Part shown: positions 26,920 through 36,012 of the stretch, in pieces
Numbering within the stretch: the first letter of the stretch is position 1
Layout: each line of letters opens with the position of its first letter
Source of the DNA: Actinomycetota bacterium
GTDB lineage: Bacteria > Actinomycetota > Acidimicrobiia > Acidimicrobiales > Ilumatobacteraceae
Assembly (NCBI GenBank): GCA_009701715.1
Contig: WLJO01000011.1
Span: 1 to 64,000, forward strand
Length of the DNA stretch: 64,000 bases
Direction: 5' to 3'
Made by a program: the position numbers and the translations under genes
Notes under the pieces: generated by a model
What the model was told of the DNA's origin: nothing
The model's database searches: none
What the model saw: only the letters and a program-made list of their open reading frames with translations

Positions 26920-28107
26920 ATGATCACCCGCTATGGATTCTCGCTCGCTGTCTGCGGATTGCTCTCCGCCGCACTCGGGCGCGTGTTCGGCGTCATCGAG
27001 CTCTACGTCATTGCGGCAGGTCTGGTGAGCCTCACGGTCCTCAGCACGCTCGTGGTACTGCTCTCACGCAACCGCCTCCTGGTGGTGCGGACCGTGAACC
27101 CGAGCCGGGTGTTCGTCGACGAGTCGGCCAAGGTCGACCTGCGCGTGCACAACGCGGGCTGGCGGACCTCACCGGTCCTGCGCCTCACGGACCCGGTGGC
27201 GGGCACCATCGGGGCAACGCTCAGCGTGTCCCCCCTCCGACCTCGCCGGGACGCACACGCGTCGTACCGGTTGCCGTCCGAGCGCCGCGGACACGTCCAG
27301 ATCGGCCCAATGAACGCCGAGCGCAGGGATCCGTTCGGCCTCGCAGTGCGGCGATCCACCATCGCCGGGACGGCAGAGGTTCTGGTGTACCCGAGGTGGC
27401 AGGTGCTTGACTTCCCCGACCGCTGGAGCGGGCCGGGGCCGCTCTCCCAACTCATGCGGCAACGCATGATGGCGCGCAGCAGCGACGAGTTCCACTCCCT
27501 GCGCAACTATGCACCGGGGGACGACCTGCGACGGGTCCACTGGAAGCACTCGGCGCGCAGCGAGGACCTGAAGATCAAGCAGACAGACCCGACAGCTATC
27601 CAACGGGTAGCAGTCCTCCTCGACGTGGATGCATCGCACTACGACCCGGCCTCGTTCGAGGAGGCCGTGAGCGCCGCAGCGAGTGTTGCCCTCAGCGCAG
27701 ACCGGGCCGGGTTCCGGGTGCACGCGTCCACCACCGCTGTCGGTGCCGCTGCATCGGAGGATCTCGAGGAGTACCTGGAGACCCTCGCGCTGGCGAACCC
27801 CGGCACCAGCCGACCCGCCACCCAAGCAGTCGCCGACGTCTCGAGGTGGCTCGAGGGAGGCATGGTTGTGGTGATCTCCGGCCGCTCCCAGCCCGAGGCG
27901 CTCGCCGCCATGCGCAACGCTGCCCCGGGGGCTGACACCGGGATCCTCGTGCTCTGTGCCCCCGGCAGTTCGGCCCAGGTCGGAAACGGCACGACCCGCG
28001 GGGGGTTCCTCATGGACGGCTCCACGCCGGCCGCGCTCCTCCGGTCGTGGCAGCGCCTCACCGGTATCGCCAGCGGATCGGCCACCAAGCCGACGGGCGC
28101 GCTGTAA
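26920..28107 (+). CDS. DUF58 domain protein
   Basis: A 395-residue protein with two N-terminal membrane helices (residues about 7-50). A beta-rich region and the DUF58 block follow: DEFHSLRNYAPGDDLRRVHWKHSARSED, in which GDDxRxVHWK is the signature, leading into a VWA-like fold (RVAVLLDVDASHYD). DUF58 proteins partner MoxR ATPases. Its stop overlaps the start of the transglutaminase gene by one base (TAATG). The function is likely envelope-related but unproven. Confidence 0.9.
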   Translation: MITRYGFSLAVCGLLSAALGRVFGVIELYVIAAGLVSLTVLSTLVVLLSRNRLLVVRTVNPSRVFVDESAKVDLRVHNAGWRTSPVLRLTDPVAGTIGATLSVSPLRPRRDAHASYRLPSERRGHVQIGPMNAERRDPFGLAVRRSTIAGTAEVLVYPRWQVLDFPDRWSGPGPLSQLMRQRMMARSSDEFHSLRNYAPGDDLRRVHWKHSARSEDLKIKQTDPTAIQRVAVLLDVDASHYDPASFEEAVSAAASVALSADRAGFRVHASTTAVGAAASEDLEEYLETLALANPGTSRPATQAVADVSRWLEGGMVVVISGRSQPEALAAMRNAAPGADTGILVLCAPGSSAQVGNGTTRGGFLMDGSTPAALLRSWQRLTGIASGSATKPTGAL

Positions 28108-30428
28108 TGCTGACCTTCCGCACGGGACGACTGGCAGCACTACCCACACTGCTGCTCGCCGTTCTCTCGACCGTCACGGTGGTCGGCTTCCGGCGTGTCT
28201 TCGATGGCTGGAACTTCCTGCCCTTCCTCATCGCGCTCAGCCTTACGGTGCATGCCGTGGCTGCAGCGAGCCGAGTGTTCCGGCTGCACATCCTGATTGC
28301 CACACCGCTCGCGCTGATCGCCAGCATGTCGGTGATCGCGGTGAGGATGTTCCCTGCATCGGTCCGTTTCGGTTTCCTCCCTACGGGAGACACCTTCCGA
28401 CTCGCTTCCACCGAGCTCGTCGCCTCGTGGCAGGAGTTCTCGTCGTCGGTTGCGCCGGTGCCCGCCCGCGGCGGCTACCTGCTCGTTGCGGCGCTGGCCG
28501 TCGCCGTGATGGCCTTCACGTCCGACACCTTCGCGATGCGCGCGTTCGGGCGGGTCGAGGCCGTGATCCCCGCTGCTGTCGTCTTCGTCTTCGTCTCCGT
28601 CCTCGGTGAGACGGGACAGCGCCCGGGGCGCCTATGGATCACCGCCGTCTGGCTCTTCGTTGCCTGCATCTCGGTCGCGCTGTTGCGTGACGACCACGGC
28701 GAGATGACCAGCACACGGCTCGGCAGCGGTCACGTCGTCCGAGCACTGCGCGTCGGTCTCGCCGCCGCCCTGCTCTCGGTCAGCGCCGTCGGCGTTGCAT
28801 CGCTCGTTGCCCCGCACCTCCCCGGTGCTACCTCCGTCGGGATCATCCACCCCCAGGACAGTTCCGAGAACGACGCCGTGGCTGCCGTCAGCCCGATGGT
28901 GGACATCCGTGGGCGTCTCACCGGTAACAACAACCGGATCATGTTCCGCGTTAAGGCGAACCGCCCGTACTACTGGCACCTGACCTCGCTCCCCGACTTC
29001 GACGGGAAGGTTTGGCAGTCGAACGAGAGCTTTGTGTCCACGAATGGCAAGCTGCGGACCAAACCGCGCGGACAGACGCTCAAGCAGACCGTCACTATCG
29101 TGCAGATGGGCGAGGGCTGGGTTCCCGCGGCCTTTGAGGCCGTCGCCATCTCCGGCAAGGAATCCTTCGTGTACAACCCGGAGACGGCAACTGTTCGCCT
29201 CGCCGGGGACACGAACCTCGTTGCCGGACTCACCTACACGGTCTCGTCGGTCACCGGCTCGTACACCGCCAAGCAGCTCGGATCAGCGTCGGCGCGTCGC
29301 CCGCCCGACGAGCGTTACGTCTCGCTTCCCGACAGCTTCCCCGAGGACCTTCGTGCCACTGCCGAGAGCGTTGTCGAGGGAACGAACTCGCCGTACGCGA
29401 GGGTGCGTGCCCTCCAGGACTGGTTCCGAGACAACTTCGTCTATGACCTCGATGTCCGGTACAGCGGCGGCACCAAGGGCATGAAGGAGTTCATCACGGC
29501 GAGGCGCGGATTCTGCGAACAATTCGCCAGTACGTTCGCCGCCTTCGCCCGGTCGCTCGGTATCCCTGCCCGTGTCGCCGTCGGGTTCACCCCCGGGGTC
29601 ATCGAGAACGGTGAGTACGTCGTTCGGGCACGGAATGCCCACGCCTGGCCCGAGGTGTGGTTCGACCGCATCGGCTGGGTCTCATTCGAGCCCACGCCCG
29701 GGCGGGGTGCGCCCGGCAACGATGCCTATACCGGGGTCGCGCCCGCTCAGGACGAGACCGTCGAGCCTGAAACGTCGGACTCCGCGCCCTCGTCGGCCTC
29801 GACACCCACCACCGCGGCCCCCTCGAGCGGGTCAGACCCCAGCACTACCGAGCCGGTCGGTGGGGCAACCGGACCCGACGGTGAATCAGGCCCTCAGACC
29901 GCTGACACCTCGGTAACGGATACCACGCCATCCAGCGGGGAGAGCGGGACCGGATCGGCACTCCGTTGGCTCGTGCTGCTCGCGGTTCTGCTCGCCCTCG
30001 GCGGTGCCGGTTACCTGTGGGTCCGCGTCCTACCGAACCTGCTGCGCGATCGTCGTCGCCGCCTCACAGGAAGTGCCCCCGCGGATCGCGTCCTGCACGC
30101 CTGGCAGGACGTAACCGTCCTCATGGGACTGCTCGGTGTGGCGAGACGGGCCGACGAGACCCCCCTTGAGCATGTAGTACGGACCCGAACCTCGGTAACT
30201 ACCTTCGGTGTCGACCACGTCGATCTCGAACTACTCGCAACCGCAGCGACCCGAGCGCTCTACGCACGCGAGACCATCGATGCCGTCATAGTCTCGGAGT
30301 GCATCGCCGTGGCACAGCGGACCGGGCTAGCGGTGCTCGCAACCTCACCCCGGAGTGTTCGGTGGAGGCTGCGCCTCGACCCGCGACTGGCATCGAGGCT
30401 TGCCCAATCGGATCAGTCCTCGGACTGA
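28107..30428 (+). CDS. Membrane-anchored transglutaminase-like protein (TgpA type)
   Basis: A 773-residue protein with about six N-terminal membrane helices (DUF3488-like), an external transglutaminase core, a Ser/Thr/Pro-rich linker, one more membrane helix (LRWLVLLAVLLALGGAGYLWV) and a cytoplasmic DUF4129-like tail. The catalytic Cys is in ARRGFCEQFASTFAAFARS and the His in RARNAHAWPEVWF, with the acidic third residue in the following strand. The start at 28107 shares a base with the DUF58 stop. Such MoxR-DUF58-transglutaminase operons are widespread; the crosslinked or cleaved substrate is unknown. Confidence 0.9.
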   Translation: MLTFRTGRLAALPTLLLAVLSTVTVVGFRRVFDGWNFLPFLIALSLTVHAVAAASRVFRLHILIATPLALIASMSVIAVRMFPASVRFGFLPTGDTFRLASTELVASWQEFSSSVAPVPARGGYLLVAALAVAVMAFTSDTFAMRAFGRVEAVIPAAVVFVFVSVLGETGQRPGRLWITAVWLFVACISVALLRDDHGEMTSTRLGSGHVVRALRVGLAAALLSVSAVGVASLVAPHLPGATSVGIIHPQDSSENDAVAAVSPMVDIRGRLTGNNNRIMFRVKANRPYYWHLTSLPDFDGKVWQSNESFVSTNGKLRTKPRGQTLKQTVTIVQMGEGWVPAAFEAVAISGKESFVYNPETATVRLAGDTNLVAGLTYTVSSVTGSYTAKQLGSASARRPPDERYVSLPDSFPEDLRATAESVVEGTNSPYARVRALQDWFRDNFVYDLDVRYSGGTKGMKEFITARRGFCEQFASTFAAFARSLGIPARVAVGFTPGVIENGEYVVRARNAHAWPEVWFDRIGWVSFEPTPGRGAPGNDAYTGVAPAQDETVEPETSDSAPSSASTPTTAAPSSGSDPSTTEPVGGATGPDGESGPQTADTSVTDTTPSSGESGTGSALRWLVLLAVLLALGGAGYLWVRVLPNLLRDRRRRLTGSAPADRVLHAWQDVTVLMGLLGVARRADETPLEHVVRTRTSVTTFGVDHVDLELLATAATRALYARETIDAVIVSECIAVAQRTGLAVLATSPRSVRWRLRLDPRLASRLAQSDQSSD

Positions 30429-30760
30429 GGGTGCGCAGCGGTCCTGCGGGCATTAACTGAGGTTCGGACACCATTCAGCCCGGCGCGGCCAACCTTGCGG
30501 AGCGAGTCCTCAATCACGAACGCACATCCGAGCATCAGCACGAAACACGCGAACGACGCCAGAAAGTGGACCTGCAGCGTGAGGACCAGACCGACGAGCG
30601 ATGCAACGAGCCCGACAACGGCCCAGCGCGCCCGGCGCAGTGCAGGGCGATACAGCCCCGGCGCACTGACCTTCTCCGCAAATGCGGGATCATGCTCGTA
30701 GAACTGTTCCTCGATCTGCCTGAGGATTCGTTGTTCGTCTTCAGAGAGCGGCACCGACAT
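30413..30760 (-). CDS. DUF3040 small membrane protein
   Basis: A 115-residue actinobacterial protein. The N-terminus MSVPLSEDEQRILRQIEEQF is the DUF3040 hallmark. Two membrane helices follow (AVVGLVASLVGLVLTL and LASFACFVLMLGCAFVI) and a basic tail. The ATG at 30760 is used because the SEDEQRIL block always begins these proteins. It converges with the transglutaminase gene and the two reading frames overlap by 16 bases. Function unknown; members are small inner-membrane proteins. Confidence 0.88.
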   Translation of the reverse strand: MSVPLSEDEQRILRQIEEQFYEHDPAFAEKVSAPGLYRPALRRARWAVVGLVASLVGLVLTLQVHFLASFACFVLMLGCAFVIEDSLRKVGRAGLNGVRTSVNARRTAAHPQSED

Positions 30761-30832
30761 CACCTTCTCGTCCGGATGGACATCCAGTCCTTTCGAATTG
30801 TCGCATGAAACCGCACCGCGCACAACGCGGGG

Positions 30833-32122
30833 TCAGGGGGAACCCCCGGAGGCGTCCTCAACGGGCCCCCATTGCTGTTCCCCGCCCCGAACGGGGCGCA
30901 CGGCACCCCCGCGCATCGCGCTCGCCGGCCCGATCGCTGCTTGCCCGAAGCGCCCCCTGATGTCGTCGAGTGCCGAACTTGCCGAGTTCCAGGCCGCCGG
31001 AGACACGACATCCGCCTCCTCGAACAGCGTGAGTTGCTCGGTCGGTACCCCCAACCCGGATCCGCTCACCCCCACCAAACGAACACCCTGACCGGCGTCG
31101 ATGGTGTCGAGGAGCGGCGCAACCGCGGCGGTGATCGCCGGCGCCGAGAACACCGCCGACGGCAAGGTGACCGACCGGGACACCGTCTCGAAGGTCGAGA
31201 AGCGGATCTTGAGCGTGATCGTTCGAGCGCCGAGACCCTGACGACGGAGCCGAGAGGCGACACCGTCGCTGAGCCGGACGATCTCGCGCCACACATCAGA
31301 GCGCTCGTAGAGGTCCGAGGCAAAGGTTTCCTCATGGCCAACGCTCTTCACCGCACGGTCCGGCTCCACACGACGGACGTCCTCGCCCCGGGCCAGCTGG
31401 GCGAGATGGCGCCCGTTCGCCCGTCCGAGCGCGCCGACGATCACGTCCTCGCCCAGAGCCGCCAGGTCTCCCACCGTCGCCACGCCGAGGCGCTGGAGCT
31501 TGCTGAGCGTGGACGGGCCTACGCCCCAGAGCGCCTCGACGGGGAGCGGGTGCAGGAACTCGAGTTCGCGTCCGGGCTCGACTTCGAACACACCCACCCC
31601 CGGGCGGATGCCATCGGGCCCCACCTTGGGCTTGGCCGACTCCGAGCCCAGCTTTGCGAGGAACTTGTTTGGGGCAACCCCCACCGAACAGGTCAGACCG
31701 ACCCGCTCGAGCACCCGCGCCCGCACCTCGTGGCCGATCACGACGCCATCGCCCAGGAGGCGTCGGGCACCGGTGACATCGAGGAACCCTTCGTCGAGGG
31801 AGATCCCCTCGACGAGGGGGCTGAACTCCCGGAACACGTCGAACACCTCGCGCGAGACCTCGGCATAGCGTTCATGATCGCCCGGAAGAAACACGGCATG
31901 CGGACAGAGGCGCCGCGCCACCGACGAGGGCATCGCGCTGTACACCCCGAACCGACGGGCCTCATAGGACGCAGCAGCCACCACCCCGCGTCCGCCCGTA
32001 CCGCCGACCACCACGGGTTGCCCACGCAGTTCCGGATGGCGCAGCAGTTCGACGGACACGTAGAACGCGTCCATGTCGACGTGCAGGATGCAGCGCTGCA
32101 CCGGATGGTCGGATGCCGTCAC
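30833..32122 (-). CDS. dinB: DNA polymerase IV (Y family, DinB)
   Basis: Error-prone translesion polymerase. HVDMDAFYVSVE holds the first metal-binding Asp, and ISLDEGFLDVTG holds the catalytic Asp-Glu pair (usually DEA, here DEG). TCSVGVAPNKFLAKLGSE and GVGPSTLSKLQRLG are palm and thumb signatures, and the little-finger domain follows. QLTLF near the C-terminus is a beta-clamp-binding motif. The GTG at 32122 gives 429 residues; another GTG at 32101 would start VQRCILHV and is also plausible. It follows the Nudix gene by 10 bases, a pairing that suits nucleotide-pool and damage tolerance. No SOS box was recognised. Confidence 0.93.
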   Translation of the reverse strand: MTASDHPVQRCILHVDMDAFYVSVELLRHPELRGQPVVVGGTGGRGVVAAASYEARRFGVYSAMPSSVARRLCPHAVFLPGDHERYAEVSREVFDVFREFSPLVEGISLDEGFLDVTGARRLLGDGVVIGHEVRARVLERVGLTCSVGVAPNKFLAKLGSESAKPKVGPDGIRPGVGVFEVEPGRELEFLHPLPVEALWGVGPSTLSKLQRLGVATVGDLAALGEDVIVGALGRANGRHLAQLARGEDVRRVEPDRAVKSVGHEETFASDLYERSDVWREIVRLSDGVASRLRRQGLGARTITLKIRFSTFETVSRSVTLPSAVFSAPAITAAVAPLLDTIDAGQGVRLVGVSGSGLGVPTEQLTLFEEADVVSPAAWNSASSALDDIRGRFGQAAIGPASAMRGGAVRPVRGGEQQWGPVEDASGGSP

Positions 32123-32132
32123 GACGGGACCG

Positions 32133-32627
32133 TCAGCCCGGAAGGCGGTGGATCTCGGACGTCGCTCGGTGGTTGCCCTGCACCGAATAGCGGAACACCC
32201 GTCGCTCGGACCACGGGTCATCGAGCCATTCCTCAATCGGGTCCCGAACCCAGGGCGCAACGGTGCTGAGCAGTTCGCGGCACTCGACCGGATCCACATA
32301 GCGTGCCTCTTCGACGATGCCGTCTGGGTCGTCGATCGCCAGCTCGCCGCTGACCCGAGTGGCACGCCATGCCTCGACACGCATGCGCCAGCCCAGACCA
32401 GGAGCCTCGACATGAACCTCGTAGAGCGGGCCGTCCCACGCGTGAACGGCGAGGCCCGTCTCTTCGCGAACCTCCCGGGTGAGCCCATGGAGTATTGATG
32501 GGTCCTCCGGGTCGATGACACCGCCCGGCGGGGTCCAGTCCAGTGACCCGTTCACCCTGCGGTTCGCTACGAGCAGCAGCGAACCCGGCTGTTGGATGAG
32601 CGCACCCCCGACCAGCCATTCCCTCAC
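32133..32627 (-). CDS. Nudix hydrolase
   Basis: A 164-residue Nudix-fold protein that would hydrolyse a nucleoside diphosphate linked to another group. The Nudix box is GGVIDPEDPSILHGLT then REVREETGL. It has nine rather than seven residues between the first Glu and the REUXEE block, a two-residue insertion. The start is GTG at 32627, with CAGACT 6 bases upstream as a likely -10 (leaderless). It precedes dinB by 10 bases. MutT-like sanitation of damaged nucleotides is possible but not shown. Confidence 0.88.
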   Translation of the reverse strand: MREWLVGGALIQQPGSLLLVANRRVNGSLDWTPPGGVIDPEDPSILHGLTREVREETGLAVHAWDGPLYEVHVEAPGLGWRMRVEAWRATRVSGELAIDDPDGIVEEARYVDPVECRELLSTVAPWVRDPIEEWLDDPWSERRVFRYSVQGNHRATSEIHRLPG

Positions 32628-32727
32628 TCACGCAGTCTGACACATCCGAACTCCCGTTCGACATCGCCCACCGGGCACCGCGATGCCCGAGCGGAGAACT
32701 GGTCGGGTGGTCGCGTACAGTTGCCAC

Positions 32728-32985
32728 GTGGCCGGTCCCCTCTCCGCACTTCCCTCGAGGGTCGCCCGCGCCCTGGCGTTCGTCGCCATCATCGTGGGCG
32801 GCTTCGCCGGCGGTCTGATCGGGTGGGCGCTGGTCGACGTGCAGTGCACCGGCGAGTGCGACACATCGCGTGCACTCGGTGCCAGCATCGGGGCGGTCGT
32901 ATCCGCAATCGGTACGGCAGTGGTCTCGATCCTCGTACTGCGAGCCATGGGCGAGTGGCACGAGATCCAGGACCGCGAGCAGTGA
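32728..32985 (+). CDS. Small two-helix membrane protein
   Basis: An 85-residue protein beginning VAGPLSALPSRVARALAF, with two hydrophobic helices (AFVAIIVGGFAGGLIGWAL and GASIGAVVSAIGTAVVSILVL) separated by a loop with two Cys (QCTGEC). The GTG at 32728 is preferred to an in-frame ATG at 32683 because TACAGT stands 6 bases before it, the leaderless arrangement seen elsewhere in this window. Its stop overlaps the start of the phosphatase gene (GTGA). I do not recognise the family. Confidence 0.6.
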   Translation: MAGPLSALPSRVARALAFVAIIVGGFAGGLIGWALVDVQCTGECDTSRALGASIGAVVSAIGTAVVSILVLRAMGEWHEIQDREQ

Positions 32986-33818
32986 CTCGGGTCACCGACA
33001 ACCCCGACCACCTCCTCTCCCTGGCGCTCGGCATCGCTGTTGAGGCAGCAGCACTGATCACCGACGGACGGCGCAGGGGCCTGAGCGAGGTGTCCACCAA
33101 GTCTTCGGCGACCGACATGGTGACCGAATACGACCGCTTGAGCGAGCAGTTGATCGTCCGTCGGATCCTCGAGGCCCGACCGGATGACGGCATCGTTGGC
33201 GAGGAGGGCGCCCAAACCGTCGGATCGAGCGGGATCGACTGGGTCGTCGACCCGATCGACGGCACGACCAACTTCCTCTACGGACTTGCCGGGTATGCCG
33301 TCTCGATCGGCGTCCGCGACCCCGACGGCGGACTGATCGGCGTGGTGGCCGTGCCCACCTCTGCCGAGGTGTTCACGGCCCGTCGAGGGGGAGGGGCGTT
33401 CTGCAACGGCCGCCTGGTGCGCTGTTCGGACACTGTGGACGTCGGCAAGGCGCTCGTGGCCACCGGCTTTTCCTACGACCCCGCCCGACGTCGGCGGCAG
33501 GGTGCGCGGATTGCTGCGCTGATCGACAGCATCCGGGATATCCGGCGCTTCGGGGCCGCAGCAGCGGACCTCTGCTACGCAGCCTCGGGGAGAGTGGACG
33601 CCTACTTCGAGGAGTTCCTCAACCCCTGGGACCTCGCCGCGGGCGAGGTGATCGCTCGGGAGTCCGGCTGTCTCGTCTCCTCGATCAGCGGTGGCCCCGT
33701 ACGGCCCGCTTCGGTGCTCGTTGCGACCCCCGGAGTGTTCGGTCCGCTCCGAGACCTCATCGCCTCGGTCGACGCCAGTCTCGACGGGCGTGCCACCCGA
33801 CCGCGGCCGACCGCTTAG
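32982..33818 (+). CDS. Inositol monophosphatase-family phosphatase
   Basis: A 278-residue Mg-dependent, Li-sensitive-type phosphatase. The metal ligands are in GIVGEEGAQ, WVVDPIDGTTNFLYG and LNPWDLAAGEVIARESG, the three classic motifs. In actinobacteria such enzymes act on inositol-1-phosphate, histidinol-phosphate or fructose-1,6-bisphosphate; the substrate cannot be fixed here. The GTG overlaps the previous stop (GTGA). The gene ends 9 bases before the response-regulator start, but that gene has its own promoter. Confidence 0.9.
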   Translation: MTRVTDNPDHLLSLALGIAVEAAALITDGRRRGLSEVSTKSSATDMVTEYDRLSEQLIVRRILEARPDDGIVGEEGAQTVGSSGIDWVVDPIDGTTNFLYGLAGYAVSIGVRDPDGGLIGVVAVPTSAEVFTARRGGGAFCNGRLVRCSDTVDVGKALVATGFSYDPARRRRQGARIAALIDSIRDIRRFGAAAADLCYAASGRVDAYFEEFLNPWDLAAGEVIARESGCLVSSISGGPVRPASVLVATPGVFGPLRDLIASVDASLDGRATRPRPTA

Positions 33819-33821
33819 GAT
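33816..33821 (+). promoter_or_regulatory. -10 hexamer of the MtrA-like gene (leaderless)
   Basis: TAGGAT ends 6 bases before the GTG start of the response regulator. The position puts the transcription start at the start codon. No ribosome-binding site is present. Confidence 0.5.
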
Positions 33822-33827
33822 GGGATC

Positions 33828-34508
33828 GTGGGGACCCGTATCCTGACCGTTGAGGACGACGAACGAATTCGAGCCGCAGTCAAACTCGCGCTCGAGGACG
33901 AGGGTTGGCTGGTCGACGAGGCCGCAGACGGCGAAAGCGCCATCGAGATCTTCAACCGCCATCCGAGCGACGTCGTGCTCATCGACATCATGCTGCCCGG
34001 GATCGACGGGTTCGAACTGTGCAGGACCATCCGCCGCAATAGCGACGTGCCGATCGTGATGGTGACCGCCCGGGCCGACACGCACGACGTTGTCGCCGGC
34101 CTCGAGGCAGGGGCGGACGACTACCTCACCAAGCCGTTCGCTCCGAAGGAACTCAGTGCCCGAATTCGGGCCCTCCTGAGGCGTGTCCGACCCGTGAGCC
34201 CGGCGCATGCACGGCTGTTGTTCGGCGATCTCGAGATCGTTCCCGACGAGGGCAAGGTGAACCTGGGGGGCACCGAGGTGCACCTCACGAAGACCGAGTT
34301 CCGCCTGCTCTGCGAGCTTGCCCAGAACCCCGGACGGGTGTTCTCACGCGAGGAACTCCTCGACAAGGTCTGGGGCTACGACTACTTCGGAGACGGCCGC
34401 CTCGTCGATGTGCACGTACGCCGGCTGCGCACGAAGGTGGAGGGGGATCCCGCCAACCCGCGTCACGTCGTCACGGTGCGGGGTCTCGGCTACCGACTGC
34501 AGTCGTGA
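33828..34508 (+). CDS. OmpR/PhoB-family response regulator (MtrA-like)
   Basis: A 226-residue two-domain regulator. The receiver contains TVEDDERIR (acidic pocket), the phospho-acceptor D53 in LIDIMLPG, VTA in VMVTARAD, and YLTKPFAP with the conserved Lys. The winged-helix DNA-binding domain carries LTKTEFRLLCELAQNPGRVF and RRLRTKVEGDP. The order regulator-kinase-GerMN lipoprotein matches mtrA-mtrB-lpqB of actinobacteria, which controls cell-wall hydrolases and osmotic balance. MtrA identity is therefore inferred from context plus family. Confidence 0.9.
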   Translation: MGTRILTVEDDERIRAAVKLALEDEGWLVDEAADGESAIEIFNRHPSDVVLIDIMLPGIDGFELCRTIRRNSDVPIVMVTARADTHDVVAGLEAGADDYLTKPFAPKELSARIRALLRRVRPVSPAHARLLFGDLEIVPDEGKVNLGGTEVHLTKTEFRLLCELAQNPGRVFSREELLDKVWGYDYFGDGRLVDVHVRRLRTKVEGDPANPRHVVTVRGLGYRLQS

Positions 34509-34515
34509 GCAAGCG

Positions 34516-36012
34516 GTGAGCGACGTCACCGAACCTGCGTCCCCCGCACCCGGGAACGAGCCCCGGTGGCCACGGGTGCTGGACCGGGCGAGTGGGCTCC
34601 TCGAGCGGATTCGACACCGGCGCATCTCGCTGCGCACGAGGATCTTGCTGTCGTTCGCGCTCGGCGGCCTCGCGCTCTCGGCCTTTCTGGCCGCCACGAC
34701 CTACAGCTTCACCAAGAGTCGCCTTGTTCGCCAGCGCGACCAGTCGGCGCTGACCGACGCCTACAAGAACGCCAGCCTCGTCACCGGTGACCTTCGCTCG
34801 AACCCGACCGACCCCATTGAACTCCTCTCCCGCCTGCAGACCCTCGGGGTCGAGCGCCCGGTGCTCTACTACCGCGGGAACTGGTACGCAGGACGGGCCG
34901 ACTTCGGCCCGAATGCCCTGCCAGAGGCCCTGAAGTCTCGGATCAACGCCGACGGACGCCCGGCACGCATGGTGACCCGTGTCCGCGATGAACCGGTGAT
35001 CGCGGTCGGCATTCCGCTCGAGAAGGTGGACGCGAGCTATTTCGAGTTCTCCAGCCTCGAGGAACTGCAGGCCACTCTCAGCAGCGTCGGCCGCGCGCTG
35101 ATCGGGGCTGGTGTCATCACGACCTCGCTCGGACTGTTGCTGGGTGCACTGGCCGCCCGCCGCGCGGTCCGGCCGCTCGCGGACGCGGCGCAGGCCGCCC
35201 AGTCGATCGCCGGAGGCCGCCTGGACACGCGCCTCGATCCGGGAGGCGATCCGGACCTTCGGGGGCTCGCCAACTCGTTCAACAACATGGCATCAGCGCT
35301 CCAGCAGCGCGTGGAGCGCGACGCACGGTTTGCATCCGACGTCAGCCACGAGCTCCGGTCCCCGCTCATGACACTGGCTGCCTCCGTGGAGGTGCTGCAG
35401 GCACGGCGCGACGACATGCCTGAACGTGCACAGACAGCGCTGGATCTGCTCGTCGGCGACGTCACCCGCTTTCAGGGCCTGGTGGAGGACCTCCTCGAGA
35501 TCAGCCGATTCGACGCCGGCGCCATTCACCTCAACCTCGACGAGCTGCTCGTCGGCGAATTCGTGCGCCAGGCAGTCAGCGTCAGCAGCGCGCGGGACAC
35601 ACCCGTAGTAGTCACCGAGCGCGGGGAGCAGATGCTCATACGCGGAGACCGCCGTCGGCTCGCCCGCGTGGTTGCCAACCTCATCGACAACGCACGTCTG
35701 CACGGTTCGGGCGTGGTCGCGATCTCGGTGGGCGAGGCGCAGGAGCCCGAGCCGATCAGCAACGTGTGGATCGCTGTCGAGGACGAGGGAACGGGCGTGC
35801 CGGAGGACGAACGTTCGTTGGTCTTCGAGCGTTTCGCGCGCGGCGGGGCCGCAGGCAGGCGCGCCACGAGCGAGGGCGCCGGCCTCGGTCTCGCGCTCGT
35901 CGCCGAGCACGTGCGGCTGCACGGCGGCAAGGTGTGGGTGGAGGACCGACTCGATCGCGAACCCGGTGCACGCTTCGTCATCGAGTTGCCCGCCGAGGAG
36001 GTAGCCGAATGA
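34516..36012 (+). CDS. Sensor histidine kinase (MtrB-like)
   Basis: A 498-residue membrane kinase with helices around residues 45-65 (ILLSFALGGLALSAFLAATT) and 200-220 (ALIGAGVITTSLGLLLGALA), flanking an extracytoplasmic sensor of about 130 residues. A HAMP linker (RPLADAAQAAQSIAGG), an H-box (ASDVSHELRSPLMTL), an N-box (VVANLIDNARLHG) and G-boxes (VEDEGTGVPEDE, GAGLGLALVAEH) follow. The GTG at 34516 is 7 bases after the regulator stop. It phosphorylates the regulator upstream. The sensed signal is unknown. Confidence 0.92.
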   Translation: MSDVTEPASPAPGNEPRWPRVLDRASGLLERIRHRRISLRTRILLSFALGGLALSAFLAATTYSFTKSRLVRQRDQSALTDAYKNASLVTGDLRSNPTDPIELLSRLQTLGVERPVLYYRGNWYAGRADFGPNALPEALKSRINADGRPARMVTRVRDEPVIAVGIPLEKVDASYFEFSSLEELQATLSSVGRALIGAGVITTSLGLLLGALAARRAVRPLADAAQAAQSIAGGRLDTRLDPGGDPDLRGLANSFNNMASALQQRVERDARFASDVSHELRSPLMTLAASVEVLQARRDDMPERAQTALDLLVGDVTRFQGLVEDLLEISRFDAGAIHLNLDELLVGEFVRQAVSVSSARDTPVVVTERGEQMLIRGDRRRLARVVANLIDNARLHGSGVVAISVGEAQEPEPISNVWIAVEDEGTGVPEDERSLVFERFARGGAAGRRATSEGAGLGLALVAEHVRLHGGKVWVEDRLDREPGARFVIELPAEEVAE

